Source of the DNA: Chrysochromulina tobinii
Lineage: Eukaryota; Haptophyta; Prymnesiales; Chrysochromulinaceae
DNA length: 11,658 bases
Assembly (NCBI GenBank): GCA_001275005.1
Contig: JWZX01002537.1
Location: 1-11,658, forward strand
Direction of reading: 5' to 3'
The notes under the pieces were generated by a model. The model was given only the letters and a program-made list of their open reading frames with translations. It was not told the origin of the DNA and searched no databases. Below are positions 1 to 7,737 of this stretch, one piece after another. The position numbers and the translations under genes are program-made. The stretch's first letter is position 1. Each line of letters begins with the position of its first letter.

Positions 1-2
1 GT

Positions 3-767
3 ATGCCCAAAAAGGGACACGTGTGCCCAGGCGGCGACGGGCCGGCGCCGACGACCTCGGCGGGGGGCAGCCCGCCGAGCGATGGCAACGGCGCCGGCCC
101 GAGGGGCTCGTCGCCCACGTCGCTCGCGGGCATCTCTCCCACTTCTGGCTGGGACCTCGACTCAGAGTCGATCTTTAAGGATATCAAGTCAGTGCTGCAG
201 ACGCCCGTGGCGGCGGCGGCGGCGGGCGGCGCGCTCGCGCCCCCGCAGCCCCCCGCCGGCGCCAAGCCCAAGCCCCCCCCCGGCGCCAAGAAGGCGAGCA
301 AGGCGAAGGCGGGCAGCATGGCGCCTCCACCCACTGTGGGGAGTTCCGCGGGTTCGTCAGTCGCCACGTCACAGTCGCTGCTCGACGAGCTGGACATTGC
401 GATGCAGCGACCGCCGAGCGTCATCACGCCGGACGATGATGGGCACAACAAGGGCGCCGCCCCTGCAGGCCCCAACTCCTTGCTTTCGGCCTCAGATATG
501 TTCAGCCCAGGACAGCTGATGACTCATTTGCTCGGCACGCCTACGCCCGCGATCACACCGGGCCTGTCGCCTGGCACGCTCAACGAGCTGGGGAACATGC
601 TGCAGTCGCCCGCGCCGCCGCTTTCGGTGAGCGTCGGGGGTGCGCCCCCATCGCTCGGAGGGGGGCTGCCCTCCTTGGGTACATTCTTGTCCGGCATCTC
701 CGGCCTTTCGCCTGCGTTAGCCAGTGCGCTCGGGAAGGCTGATGGCGGCTTCAGGGACCTGCACTGA
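3..767 (+). CDS. 3' part of a low-complexity, probably nuclear regulatory protein (5' end outside window)
   Basis: The open frame runs from the window edge to a TGA at 765-767, giving about 254 residues. The ATG at position 3 need not be the true start, because only two bases precede it. The first residues read PKKGHVCP. That resembles the second half of a small zinc-knuckle motif (CxxC...KKGHxC) found in some algal and protist transcription regulators, whose first CxxC would lie upstream; this is inference. The rest is Pro/Ser/Gly/Ala-rich and disordered-looking, with short hydrophobic-acidic islands such as WDLDSESIFKDIKSVLQTP (residues 50-68) and SLLDELDIAMQRPPS that resemble transactivation or docking segments. 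There are several Ser-Pro/Thr-Pro sites (SPG, TPT, TPG, SPA). Codons are strongly GC-ending, supporting real coding. It converges on the BET gene. No catalytic domain is visible, so the function is unknown. Confidence 0.6.
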   Translation: MPKKGHVCPGGDGPAPTTSAGGSPPSDGNGAGPRGSSPTSLAGISPTSGWDLDSESIFKDIKSVLQTPVAAAAAGGALAPPQPPAGAKPKPPPGAKKASKAKAGSMAPPPTVGSSAGSSVATSQSLLDELDIAMQRPPSVITPDDDGHNKGAAPAGPNSLLSASDMFSPGQLMTHLLGTPTPAITPGLSPGTLNELGNMLQSPAPPLSVSVGGAPPSLGGGLPSLGTFLSGISGLSPALASALGKADGGFRDLH

Positions 768-1866
768 CAAGGACGAGGCGGCGACGGGGGATGAGTCAGG
801 TCGCTCTCAACAGTCGCCTGAGATTGGAGATGGCGGCGGAGGTAGAATCGAGATAGAATCTCAAATTGAGATAGAATCTCAACAGTCGCCTGAGATTGGA
901 GATGGCGGCGGAGGGCAGCCATATATACCCATGCGCAGAGCCGCGGCAGCTTTGCGCAGGCGTGGCGAGGAGACGCCACAAACAGGGGAGGGAGGAGAAG
1001 GGACCACATGGCCAAGACAAGAGTCAGTCCCGGGTGTGCCATCGGATCGCGTGCGAGTGCATGGGCTCAGCCATGGGGCGTAACTCCGAGCGAATCGCGC
1101 GCGCCAGCAAGGTTGCTGGCGTTGGCGCGCCGCAATGCGATACGGCGTGCGCGGAGAGCGGGCCGCAGGGGTGCGGGGCCATCGGAGATCGCCCAACATC
1201 GGATATCGATGTGTCCCTCCTGCCTGCCCGTGCCTGCCCGTGCCTCCTCTCGCCTCGCGCACTCACCTCCGAGTCGTGCAATCAACGCTGGGCCAACGCT
1301 AGGCCAACGCGCACCGCACGCCACGCCCGTCGGTACGTCGCGCGACCGTCGTTATGGCCGTGAAAGTTACCCAAATTTATTATTGAAGTACAGTACACTC
1401 GAGGGTGGACGGGAGCGAGCGAGCGACGGCCGACTCCGCTCGACAGTCGACTTTTTTCAGATTGCGCGCGCTCACAGACAGTATGTCACATGTAGTCAAC
1501 ACAAGTTTTTCACACCCACGGGAGCGGGTGAAGGACCGCAAGATTACACATGTTTCACATACGTCTTACGTGCGGAGGCGCGCCCAACAAAGGTCGAAAC
1601 AATAAGAGTCCGTAATCCGAATGAAAAGAGGGATCGACTTGCTGCGGAGGACCGCGCCTGGTGTGGAGTACGACCGGCAACAACTGCGAGGGCTCCGTGA
1701 GAAGGTGCATGCGCGTGCGGCGACTGGAGTGGCGAGCGAGGGCCCTAGTAGGACAGGTGAGCGCGTCGTAGCCTCGAGAGGGTATGGAGCGGTGGCAGTG
1801 GCATCGCAGGCCGGGCACCATCCGTCGCCGGCGAGAGCCGAAACGGCCGGCACCGGGGTGAGGGGC
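768..1866. other. Intergenic region between convergent genes (1.1 kb)
   Basis: This lies between the stop of the first gene (+) and the stop of the BET gene (-), so it should hold two 3' UTRs. I see no convincing gene. The open frames are short, mutually overlapping and without domain character. It contains the nested repeat at 805-914, a TATA-like run (catatatac) near 920-928, a small imperfect repeat of tgcctgcccg around 1220-1245, and a more AT-rich stretch at about 1365-1395 and 1440-1620 that could be a 3' end region. No RNA gene was recognised. Confidence 0.6.
805..914. repeat. Nested direct repeat: two 38-nt copies flanking a 15-nt doublet
   Basis: A 38-nt segment beginning TCTCAACAGTCGCCTGAGAT occurs identically at 805-842 and 877-914, with starts 72 nt apart. 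Between them a 15-nt unit GAGATAGAATCTCAA occurs at 850-864 and again, overlapping the second copy, at 868-882, 18 nt apart. GAGAT-aga-ATCTC within the unit is itself an inverted repeat. Both periods are multiples of three, and one + frame (724-1083) is open through it, repeating QQSPEIGDGGGG and IEIESQ. It could therefore be an unrecognised exon, but nothing else supports that. Confidence 0.85.
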
Positions 1867-3015
1867 TCATTGCTTCTTCTGCTTGCGCGCGCGCGAGATG
1901 CAATCTTGTACGTACTTGTCGACCTTGAGGAAGGTCGTCAGGTCGAGCGAATCCAGGTCAATCTCAACTTCCTGTGGGTTCGATTGATCGATGGCGCGCT
2001 TGCATGTATCCTCGACGATGCCGACCATGCCGTACAGGTCCTTGGAGGAAAGGAGGGCGGCGTTCTCGTTGAGCTGACGCTTCATCTCGAACGTGAGCTC
2101 CTGCGGCGTCTCGCCCGCATCGCGCGCCGCGGCCACAAGCGGAGCCATCTTCTTATCCGCGTAACTCTTTAGCTCGGCGGCGATGGCGTAGATGTATGAC
2201 GCATCCTGGTTGTACGTCATCGCATTGGCCCACACCTGGTCGATGTCGGAGGCCACGCTGAGCACCGAGTCGTACTGGCCGGTCTCGAGCCGTTTCATGA
2301 TAGTGCCCAGGTCCATCGGCCGCTTAATGATCGCTGGGTAGTCCTTCAGGCCCAGCGCCTTCCAGTCCACTGGGTCGAGGAACGGGGCGGCGTCCTTGTG
2401 CTTCCGCAGGTCGCGCACGATGGCCTTGCACTGCGAGAGAGCCTCGCCGCTCAGCGTCTCGCTGGCGCCGCTGCTGCTCGCCGCCTTGCCCGGCGCACCC
2501 TCGCGCAGTGGACCAGGCTTCACCTCGGCCATCCGGTTCTCAAAGTCTCTGGAGAGCATCGTCGCAAGCTCGTAGATGTCGGAGCCCTCGAGGTTGAAGG
2601 TCTGCGCGTTGGTCCAGATGAGCCGAATGTCCTTGGCAAAGTCCTCCACGGTTGCGTACCGACTGGCAGCGAGCTTTCCATCAACGGTGCCCAGGTCCAT
2701 TGGGTTCTGTCAGTACACCAGTGCACTCGATCAGAGAGAATGAGCGACGCAGTCCGCGCGTTGCGCGGCATGTACGAGACTGCAGGCGACTGGCGCTGGG
2801 CGAGCGCGTGCGCGCGCGCGCAGCCCTCAGGCAGCGATGCGCACCTTGATGAGCTTTGGATACGTGGGCAGCTTGAGCGCCTTCCAATCCACAGGCACGG
2901 TGAACGGCGCCGCGTCCGGGTTCTTCTGCAGGGCGCGCAGGACGGTGAGGCACGCCTTTTGGTTGCGCTCGATGCTGGAGTCGCCGGAGCCGACCTTTTG
3001 CTTCTTGGAGCTCAT
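1867..3015 (-). CDS. Compact BET protein: two bromodomains plus NET/ET domain (two exons)
   Basis: Predicted as exon 1 at 3015-2845 and exon 2 at 2706-1867, giving 336 residues. The ATG at 3015 (A at -3) begins MSSKKQKVG. Splicing at AAG|GTGCGC and CAG|AAC joins YPKLIK to NPMDLGT in frame and restores a canonical bromodomain core. Bromodomain 1 spans about residues 18-118 (PF..PVD, YPKLIKNPMDLGT, acetyl-lysine Asn in NAQTFN at 95). Bromodomain 2 spans about 146-248 (PF..PVD, YPAIIKRPMDLGT, Asn in NAMTYN at 223). A NET/ET domain follows at about 258-330 (LTFEMKRQLN, DQSNPQEVEIDLDSLD) with a Lys/Arg-rich tail. BET proteins read acetylated histones and recruit transcription factors through the ET domain, in the nucleus. 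At 336 residues it is about half the length of yeast Bdf1. The Trp of the WPF shelf is Ala in both bromodomains. The gene is divergent from its coiled-coil neighbour. Confidence 0.93.
2707..2844 (-). other. Intron of the BET gene (138 nt)
   Basis: The donor AAG|GTGCGC is at 2845/2844 and the acceptor GACAG|AAC at 2707/2706. TACTGAC, a good branch-site match, ends only a few bases before the AG, and an upstream CTGAT is an alternative. Reading through the donor hits a stop after five codons (VRIAA*), whereas splicing restores the IKNPMDLG core, so the intron is well supported. It is phase 0. It contains an alternating (GC)n-CACGCG tract near 2807-2820. Confidence 0.9.
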
Positions 3016-3210
3016 GATGCGCGGCGCGCTGTGTGCGCCAGCGCCAGTCAACTCGTGTGAATTTGCTCAAACGTTCACTGTGAACGGCTCGAAAAAGTGG
3101 CAGGTGCGCTTATCTGTGTTTCGTGTGGCGTTTGTACAAACGCGCGTTGGGATTCTTTGTGCGGATTCAACTGTTGGACGCAATTCCGGCTTGCGAACTG
3201 AGTGTCACGA
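3016..3210. promoter_or_regulatory. Divergent promoter between BET and coiled-coil genes, with two perfect palindromes
   Basis: Only 195 nt separate the two predicted start codons, so both 5' UTRs and core promoters must fit here. It holds CGTTCAC-T-GTGAACG at 3072-3086 (7-bp arms, 1-nt centre) and GCGTTTGTACAAACGC at 3128-3143 (a perfect 16-bp palindrome). Their centres are about 56 bp apart. No clear TATA box is seen. The region is richer in T and A than the flanking coding sequence. Palindromes of this length look like binding sites for dimeric transcription factors, but the factors are unknown. Confidence 0.55.
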
Positions 3211-4992
3211 ATGTCGGAGGTCTTTTACCGCCTCACGGGCTCGCCGCGCTCGGTTCGTCCACCGCCTCCGGGCAGTGTTGCTTTCATCGAGTCGGAGCCT
3301 TCCGGAGCGGGAATATCTCCGGCGCAGCGCCGACGGGCCATGTGCGTGCGCCCCCGCAAGCGCCAGCCCGCCAGCTCACCGCTGCGAGTTCGAATCTGAC
3401 CCGGATGTCTCGTGCGTCTGACGCGCAGATCACCCTCGTGGGCTCGCACGCGTCGACCGCTCTCGCCGCGTGGCGTCAACCATGGCTTTGGCTCCTCGCA
3501 GGAGCTCGGCCGTACGCAGCACGAGCTCGCGCAGCCGGCGCCGCCGCCCGCAAAGAGTGCGGCGGCGCCGCTGATCGCGCAGCGCGACGCGGTACATTCG
3601 CAGCGCACGCAGCTACCGCCGCCGCCGCCGCCGGCGGCGGCGGCGCCGCCGGCCGCCTCGCCGCCGGAGCACCCGCCCGAGCGTCTTGAGGCGCTGGCGG
3701 CGGCACGCGCGGAGGCGTACAAACTCGAGGTGCAGGAGCTGCGCGTGAGCGTCGCGCGCGCCCATCTCAAGATCCAGACGCAGCAGGAGGAGCACGCGGC
3801 GCAGCTGGCGGCACTGCAGGCGGAGCTCGAGGCACGAGGTCGCGGTGAGATGCTCACACGCACGCGGTGCGAGGCGTATGAGGCGGACCTGCGCTCGTTG
3901 CGCAAGGAGAACCAGCGGCTTCGCGACCAGATCAAGCGCGACGCGAGCGCCAAGCACGCTGCCATGAGCGAGGACCTCGCCGAGCGCTGCAAAAAGTCCA
4001 CCCAAGCCTTCGTCACACAAGGTCTCTCGAGCGCCGTGCTGGGCTGGCAGCGTCGCAAACTCGACGAGACGTTTGGCCGATGGCTGGTGACGTGCGCGTG
4101 GATCGAGTTTGCACAGGCGGAGGCGACGGCGCGGCGGCTTTCCATGCAGGGGGATGCCTCGATCTCCGAGCTGCACCAGTTCCGGCGGTCCACCTGCGCA
4201 CGCCAGCTCGTTCGAAACTTTGAGCTGGGCTCCCGCGAGCGGCTGTGTAGCGCCGTGCGCGAGTGGAGGCTGGCTGTGTGCGCGGCCGCGGCGGAGGCGG
4301 ACTTGCGGGACCTCGCTGGCCGGCTGCGCTCGGCCCAGGCGGGCATGGTCCAGGTGCTCGACGGGCGCGCGTCGGCGGAGGGAGTGATCCATCAGCAGGC
4401 TGCGCTTGGGCGGGCCGTCCTGGGCGTCGCCGCGCGGCTCGCCGCGCGTCGCGAGCTCAAGGACCGAAAGAGCGCGCTGCTCGGCGCCTTTCGCCCGTGG
4501 CTGCTCCTCGTGGCCGACGAGCGGCTGCGCGCGGCGGCGGTGGATAGAGCAACCCTCCTCGGGACGGTGGACGAGGGTTCGTCAATCTCACGGCGGGCAG
4601 ATGGGCTCGCTGCGGAGATCAAGTTGCTCAGGAACAACCTCGCCGCCGCAACCAAGCGCGCGCGCGAGGCGGTGGCCGAGGCGGAGGCGGCGGGTGCCAA
4701 GGCGCGGGAGGCTGAGGAGGCGAAGGAGAAGGCCGATGCGCTCTCGCGCCTCGCGCGCTCGAAGGCTGAAGGGCTCGAACGCGACAAGTACGCCGCCATC
4801 AAAGCCGCGCGCACTGAGCGCCAGACAGGACTGCTGATTAGACGGGGAGTAGTGGCAATGGCGATGCGCGCCGCCCTCCGACGCGCCGACGAGCTACGGC
4901 TGGCCTCGGCGATCGCGCGCTGGGCCATCGCGGTGGACATGGTGAACCCAACGTTCCCAGAGCGATCGTTGCCGGAGCGATCCCGGAGGTGA
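3211..4992 (+). CDS. Coiled-coil protein with Sfi1-like Trp repeats
   Basis: The long open frame through 4992 has no ATG before its coiled coil (it opens with GTG at 3412), so an upstream exon is needed. The best model starts at the ATG at 3211 (MSEVFYRLTGSP), ends exon 1 at 3341, and removes 3342-3428 (GTGCGT...GCAG, 87 nt), giving about 564 residues. An alternative donor at 3346 with the acceptor at 3501 also keeps frame. After a Pro/Ala-rich stretch (3610-3680), coiled coils lie at about 3690-3990 and 4590-4830. Four segments end in an aromatic/Trp signature (TFGRW near 4083, VREWR near 4266, AFRPW near 4500, IARWA near 4923). This resembles the spaced Trp repeats of Sfi1-type centrin-binding proteins, suggesting a centrosomal or basal-body scaffold, but the match is weak. 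CGGAG|GTGAG at 4984-4993 is a good donor overlapping the stop, so the gene may continue with unseen exons. Confidence 0.65.
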
Positions 4993-5935
4993 GCCCGGAG
5001 GTGATCCTCGCTGAGAGTGGAGGGTCGCGCGGCTGAGCCCCCCCTGTGGTTACCCTGTGGTGCCTCCCCGCAATGATACACCTCGGGCGAGGGCCTGGAG
5101 GCCCAGCCCCAGGTTCGCTCGCCGATCATCAGTCTCAGTCCAAGTCAACGTCCCAGCACACGAGACACGTCCCAATTTAGTCCCAATGACCCCAATCCCC
5201 GTTTCACCCTCTCGTCCGGTCTCCGGCCGGTAGGCACGGCAGCCCGCACGCGTCAGACACGCGTCTCCACACGTCTACATACTAATAAGTTAGCTATAGA
5301 AAGTCACGCATACGTCAGGCAACGAAACTAACCGAGACGCACCGGCGGGCGGGTCCGGCGTCCGCCCCCCCCCGCGCCGCAGAGGACCGCAGAGCGCAGT
5401 CCGGCACGGTCGGGTCGCGCCGGAGTATCGTTACTACCGGATACTACCGACTACCGTTCACCGTTCGAATACATAAAACACCCAAAGAGCTCCAAAACCC
5501 AGGCGAACGTGGAGAGCTTTTCCCATTTCCGGAGCATCTAGATCTTGTCGAGCATATGCCCATATCAGCCCCGCCGTTAACCGCCGGCGGATGGGGCGGT
5601 CGGCAGTGGGCCTGAATGTATAGAGCCTAGAGCGTGAATGACAGGCCGCAAGGCCAGAGGACGCAGCAGTGGTTTCTCCGTGGTTGCATGGTTGTCCTCG
5701 GCTCCTTATCGGCTCCTCGCAGCCGAGCGCTTCCTGGTCGCATGAGGCCCCATCGTCGCTCCACAGCGTCGCTCACGTACCCGCGACGGCAGCACGCGCG
5801 CCGGCCGTTCCACAGAAGCAGAGCTGCGGCACGAGCCCAACACGAGCCCGTAACGAGCCCGAGGTTTTGTCACACTCCCAGTTCTCCCAGCCAGCACTCT
5901 CTCCTCGCCCGACTGCCCGACGGGTGGCGCTCCGC
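4993..5935. other. Intergenic region between convergent genes (0.94 kb)
   Basis: This lies downstream of the coiled-coil gene (+) and of the membrane-protein gene (-). Open frames here are short and unlike proteins. Visible items are small imperfect repeats (agcgatc/ccggag near 4960-5003; repeated ctaccg near 5430-5455), a C-rich run at about 5365-5375, and an AT-richer part at 5275-5330 and 5460-5500 that may include 3' ends. I cannot name any gene or RNA in it. A last exon of the coiled-coil gene could be hidden here. Confidence 0.5.
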
Positions 5936-7737
5936 CTACGCTCCGCCCGCCAGGCTAAACGGCTCGGTCCAGCTTCGGGGGTTGAGACGTATAAGTGGAA
6001 TGTCACGAGCGCGCTGAGGCCATCGCCTCTGTAGCTCCGCGTGGGCCCAGCGCGCGTACTCCTCACACTTCGCTTGTTGACGGCCGGGCACCCAGGGCTG
6101 TGGCCGCCGGTCCGTGCATGGGCCCTCGATGTAGAAGATGGCGTCGATGCTCTCAGGGAGTGATGAATAGAACGCGTCGAACTCGATCACGATCTCATTA
6201 TAATAGCCGCCCTCTGACACAAAGTGCCGAGGCACGTCGTACTCCCCCGTGCTGCCACGGCTGTGTCGAGCGACAGGGGAGCGCGGGGAGGAATTCGGGG
6301 TTCGTTCGGGGTCAGACACGGAGGAATGCTCGTAGAATGCTCGGGATCACGGAGGAATGCTCGGGATCACGGAGGAATGCAGGAGAAGCGTTCGCATGCA
6401 CGCATGCTTTAGTGGAGGGCACGCTGCAAGGCCCGAGTGCTCGACGCGCGAACCTCGCGGCGATGTGATCGCGGACGGCTCAGAGGTCATCAGAGGTCAT
6501 CAGAGGTAAATCAGAGGTCATCAGAGGTAAATCAGAGGTCATCAGAGGTCATCAGCGGCGATGCGATTCGCGGACGGCCAAATATTCGGACGAACCTCGC
6601 GGAGATGCGATCGCGGACGGCCAAAGATTCGGACAGATGCTCTGGCGGCCAGGCACATGGCCAGCCACGCCTCTCCAGGCTGCACCATGAGGGTCCTCGG
6701 CAGCCCGCGCGACAGCCGAATGCGCGGTAGTTCGGCGTGCACCCGGGCACGCACGTCGCCGTGCCACCCAAGGGGCTGCATGTGCGCTCGGCGGTGCCTG
6801 CATCATACGGATAGGAGCACAAGATCCGATTGTGACCCGGATTGAAGATGAAGCCCGCGAGGCTCTGGCTGAAGATGGGCCATGCGCCCGAAGGCTCGCG
6901 CACCGAGCTCTGAGCGACCGTCATAGCCGAGAGCCGATCGGACACAGCGTAACATTGGCTGGGGCTGGCGCACCTATCCCACGGCTGGAAGTGGTATGCA
7001 TTGCCGTCGTCGTATGAGTCAAACTGGTGTAACAGGATGCCGACGCGCGAGAGGTCATTTGAGTAACCGCCGGTCGCAAAGCGCTCATTGAGCACGGCGA
7101 CAATGCGCTGGGGGCTAGGGGCGGGTGGACCAGGCGCCTTAGGCGGAGGTGCTCGTGGAACCGGTGTCCACGGCGGTGGCGAGGGCGGCGGCGGCGAGGG
7201 CGGCGTCGAGGGCGGCGGCGAGAGCGGCGGCGAGAGCGGCTGCTTGGGTGAGGGCGAGGGCGGCGATGAGGGTGGCGGCGGCAAGGGCGGCGGCGAGGGC
7301 GGCGGCGTGGTCGGCGGCAGTGACGGTGGGTGGGGCGGCTGTGCAGGACACGGCGGCTGTACAGGACACGGCGGCGATGACGGTGGGTGAGGCGGCTGTG
7401 CAGGACACGGCGGCTGTGCAGGACACGGCGGCTGTACAGGATACAACTGCAGCAACAGCGGCTCTGTGGAGGTGACCTCGACCGTCATCATGGGCAGCAC
7501 TAGGCTGTCTGATGCGAAAGCAAATATGAAGCCACAGCCGAGGCCCAAGAAGATCCCAAAGAAGATGCATTTGCACTTGACTCGGCACCTCTGGCGGCAG
7601 CTCTGGGAGCTTTGCTCCAATCCGTCGTCGTCGTCGTCGTTCTCGTTGGGCACTTGCTGAGCTCCTCTTCGTGCCCTGCTTCGTGACAAGGCATCTTTCA
7701 AGCGCTTAGGATTCCTATCTGGCTGATAACGGCCCAT
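5936..7737 (-). CDS. Single-pass membrane protein with Pro-rich stalk and Cys-rich C-terminal domain
   Basis: The model joins exon 1 (7737-6596) to exon 2 (6251-5936) for about 485 residues. The second frame has no ATG at all, so it must be a downstream exon, and the phase-2 splice GAG|GTTCG to GCAG|CAC joins both frames. The ATG at 7737 has a good context (A at -3, G at +4); in-frame ATGs further up (near 7776 and 7890) could add residues. Residues 1-57 are basic and acidic, with a run of five Asp and a Cys/Arg cluster. One transmembrane helix follows at about 58-82 (IFFGIFLGLGCGFIFAF). A Pro/Ser-rich stalk with CPAQPP repeats spans 100-210. A globular part starts at about 210, with around ten Cys at 256-361 and conserved-looking HQFDS, NPGHNRILCSYP and WPCAWPP, ending in exon 2 with YNEIVIEFDAF. 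Positive-inside topology suggests type II with the Cys-rich domain outside or luminal. I recognise no named domain, and the function is unknown. Confidence 0.72.
6252..6595 (-). other. Repeat-filled intron of the membrane-protein gene (344 nt)
   Basis: Predicted donor GCGAG|GTTCG at 6596/6595 and acceptor TGGCAG|CAC at 6252/6251. A second acceptor (ACACAG at 6266-6261) lies 9 nt upstream in the same phase. The intron is phase 2. Reading through the donor gives a run of repeat-encoded residues and a stop at 6532. Exact borders are uncertain because the donor sits inside a repeat present in further copies in the intron. Confidence 0.6.
6306..6380. repeat. 20-nt tandem repeat (2 perfect copies plus 1 partial)
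   Basis: TCGGGATCACGGAGGAATGC occurs at 6341-6360 and is repeated exactly at 6361-6380. A related, slightly longer version ending in the same ACGGAGGAATGC lies at 6306-6329. All three are inside the predicted intron, near its 3' (acceptor) end on the minus strand. Confidence 0.9.
6449..6634. repeat. Dispersed copies of the intron donor region, plus a TCAGAGGT array
   Basis: On the plus strand, a unit of about 40 nt built on CGAACCTCGCGG, GATGCGATCGCGGACGGCC and ATTCGGAC occurs at 6591-6634 (exon end and donor), again at 6555-6591 (lacking its first part), and at 6449-6479 (lacking its end). Between them lie seven copies of TCAGAGGT starting at 6480, 6490, 6500, 6511, 6521, 6532 and 6542, spaced 10 or 11 nt, close to one helical turn. 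Confidence 0.88.
7140..7450. repeat. Purine-skewed GC-rich tract encoding the Pro-rich stalk
   Basis: The plus strand is almost entirely G-rich triplets (GGCGGCGAGGGC-like) with very few C runs, so the coding (minus) strand is C-rich and encodes Pro/Ser. Towards 7337-7445 an 18-nt unit (GCTGTRCAGGACACGGCG) occurs five times, encoding CPAQPP/CPVQPP, in two higher-order blocks 57 nt apart. The tract is prone to slippage and, on the non-template G-rich strand, could form G-quadruplexes. Confidence 0.8.

Noticed and set aside
920-1083. Small gene behind the TATA-like ATATATACC and ATG at 930
   Set aside because: The frame is about 50 codons of Arg/Gly/Glu-rich sequence with no domain, and TATA-like strings alone are weak evidence.
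1621-2172. Plus-strand open frames over the BET gene
   Set aside because: The minus strand encodes bromodomains and a NET domain without doubt; the plus frames are shadows.
3381-3405. B-box-like GAGTTCGAATCTG resembling a tRNA T-arm
   Set aside because: The T-stem does not pair (two of five mismatched), and no A box, anticodon arm or acceptor stem could be placed upstream.
3225-4392. Minus-strand open frames of 259-373 codons opposite the coiled-coil gene
   Set aside because: Antisense of a GC3-rich coding region; Arg/Ser/Cys/Ala-rich, no motifs, and lengths are explained by the scarcity of stop codons at this GC content.
6480-6549. AGGTCA-like units read as nuclear-receptor response elements
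   Set aside because: Nuclear receptors are restricted to animals and their closest relatives, the spacing pattern is that of a simple tandem repeat, and the array lies in an intron.
6341-6549. CRISPR-like array
   Set aside because: Repeats are contiguous or separated by 2-3 nt with no unique spacers, and the context is eukaryotic.
6437-6730. Plus-strand frame with RSSEVNQ repeats
   Set aside because: The repeats are translated TCAGAGGT units of the intron array; no coding evidence on this strand.
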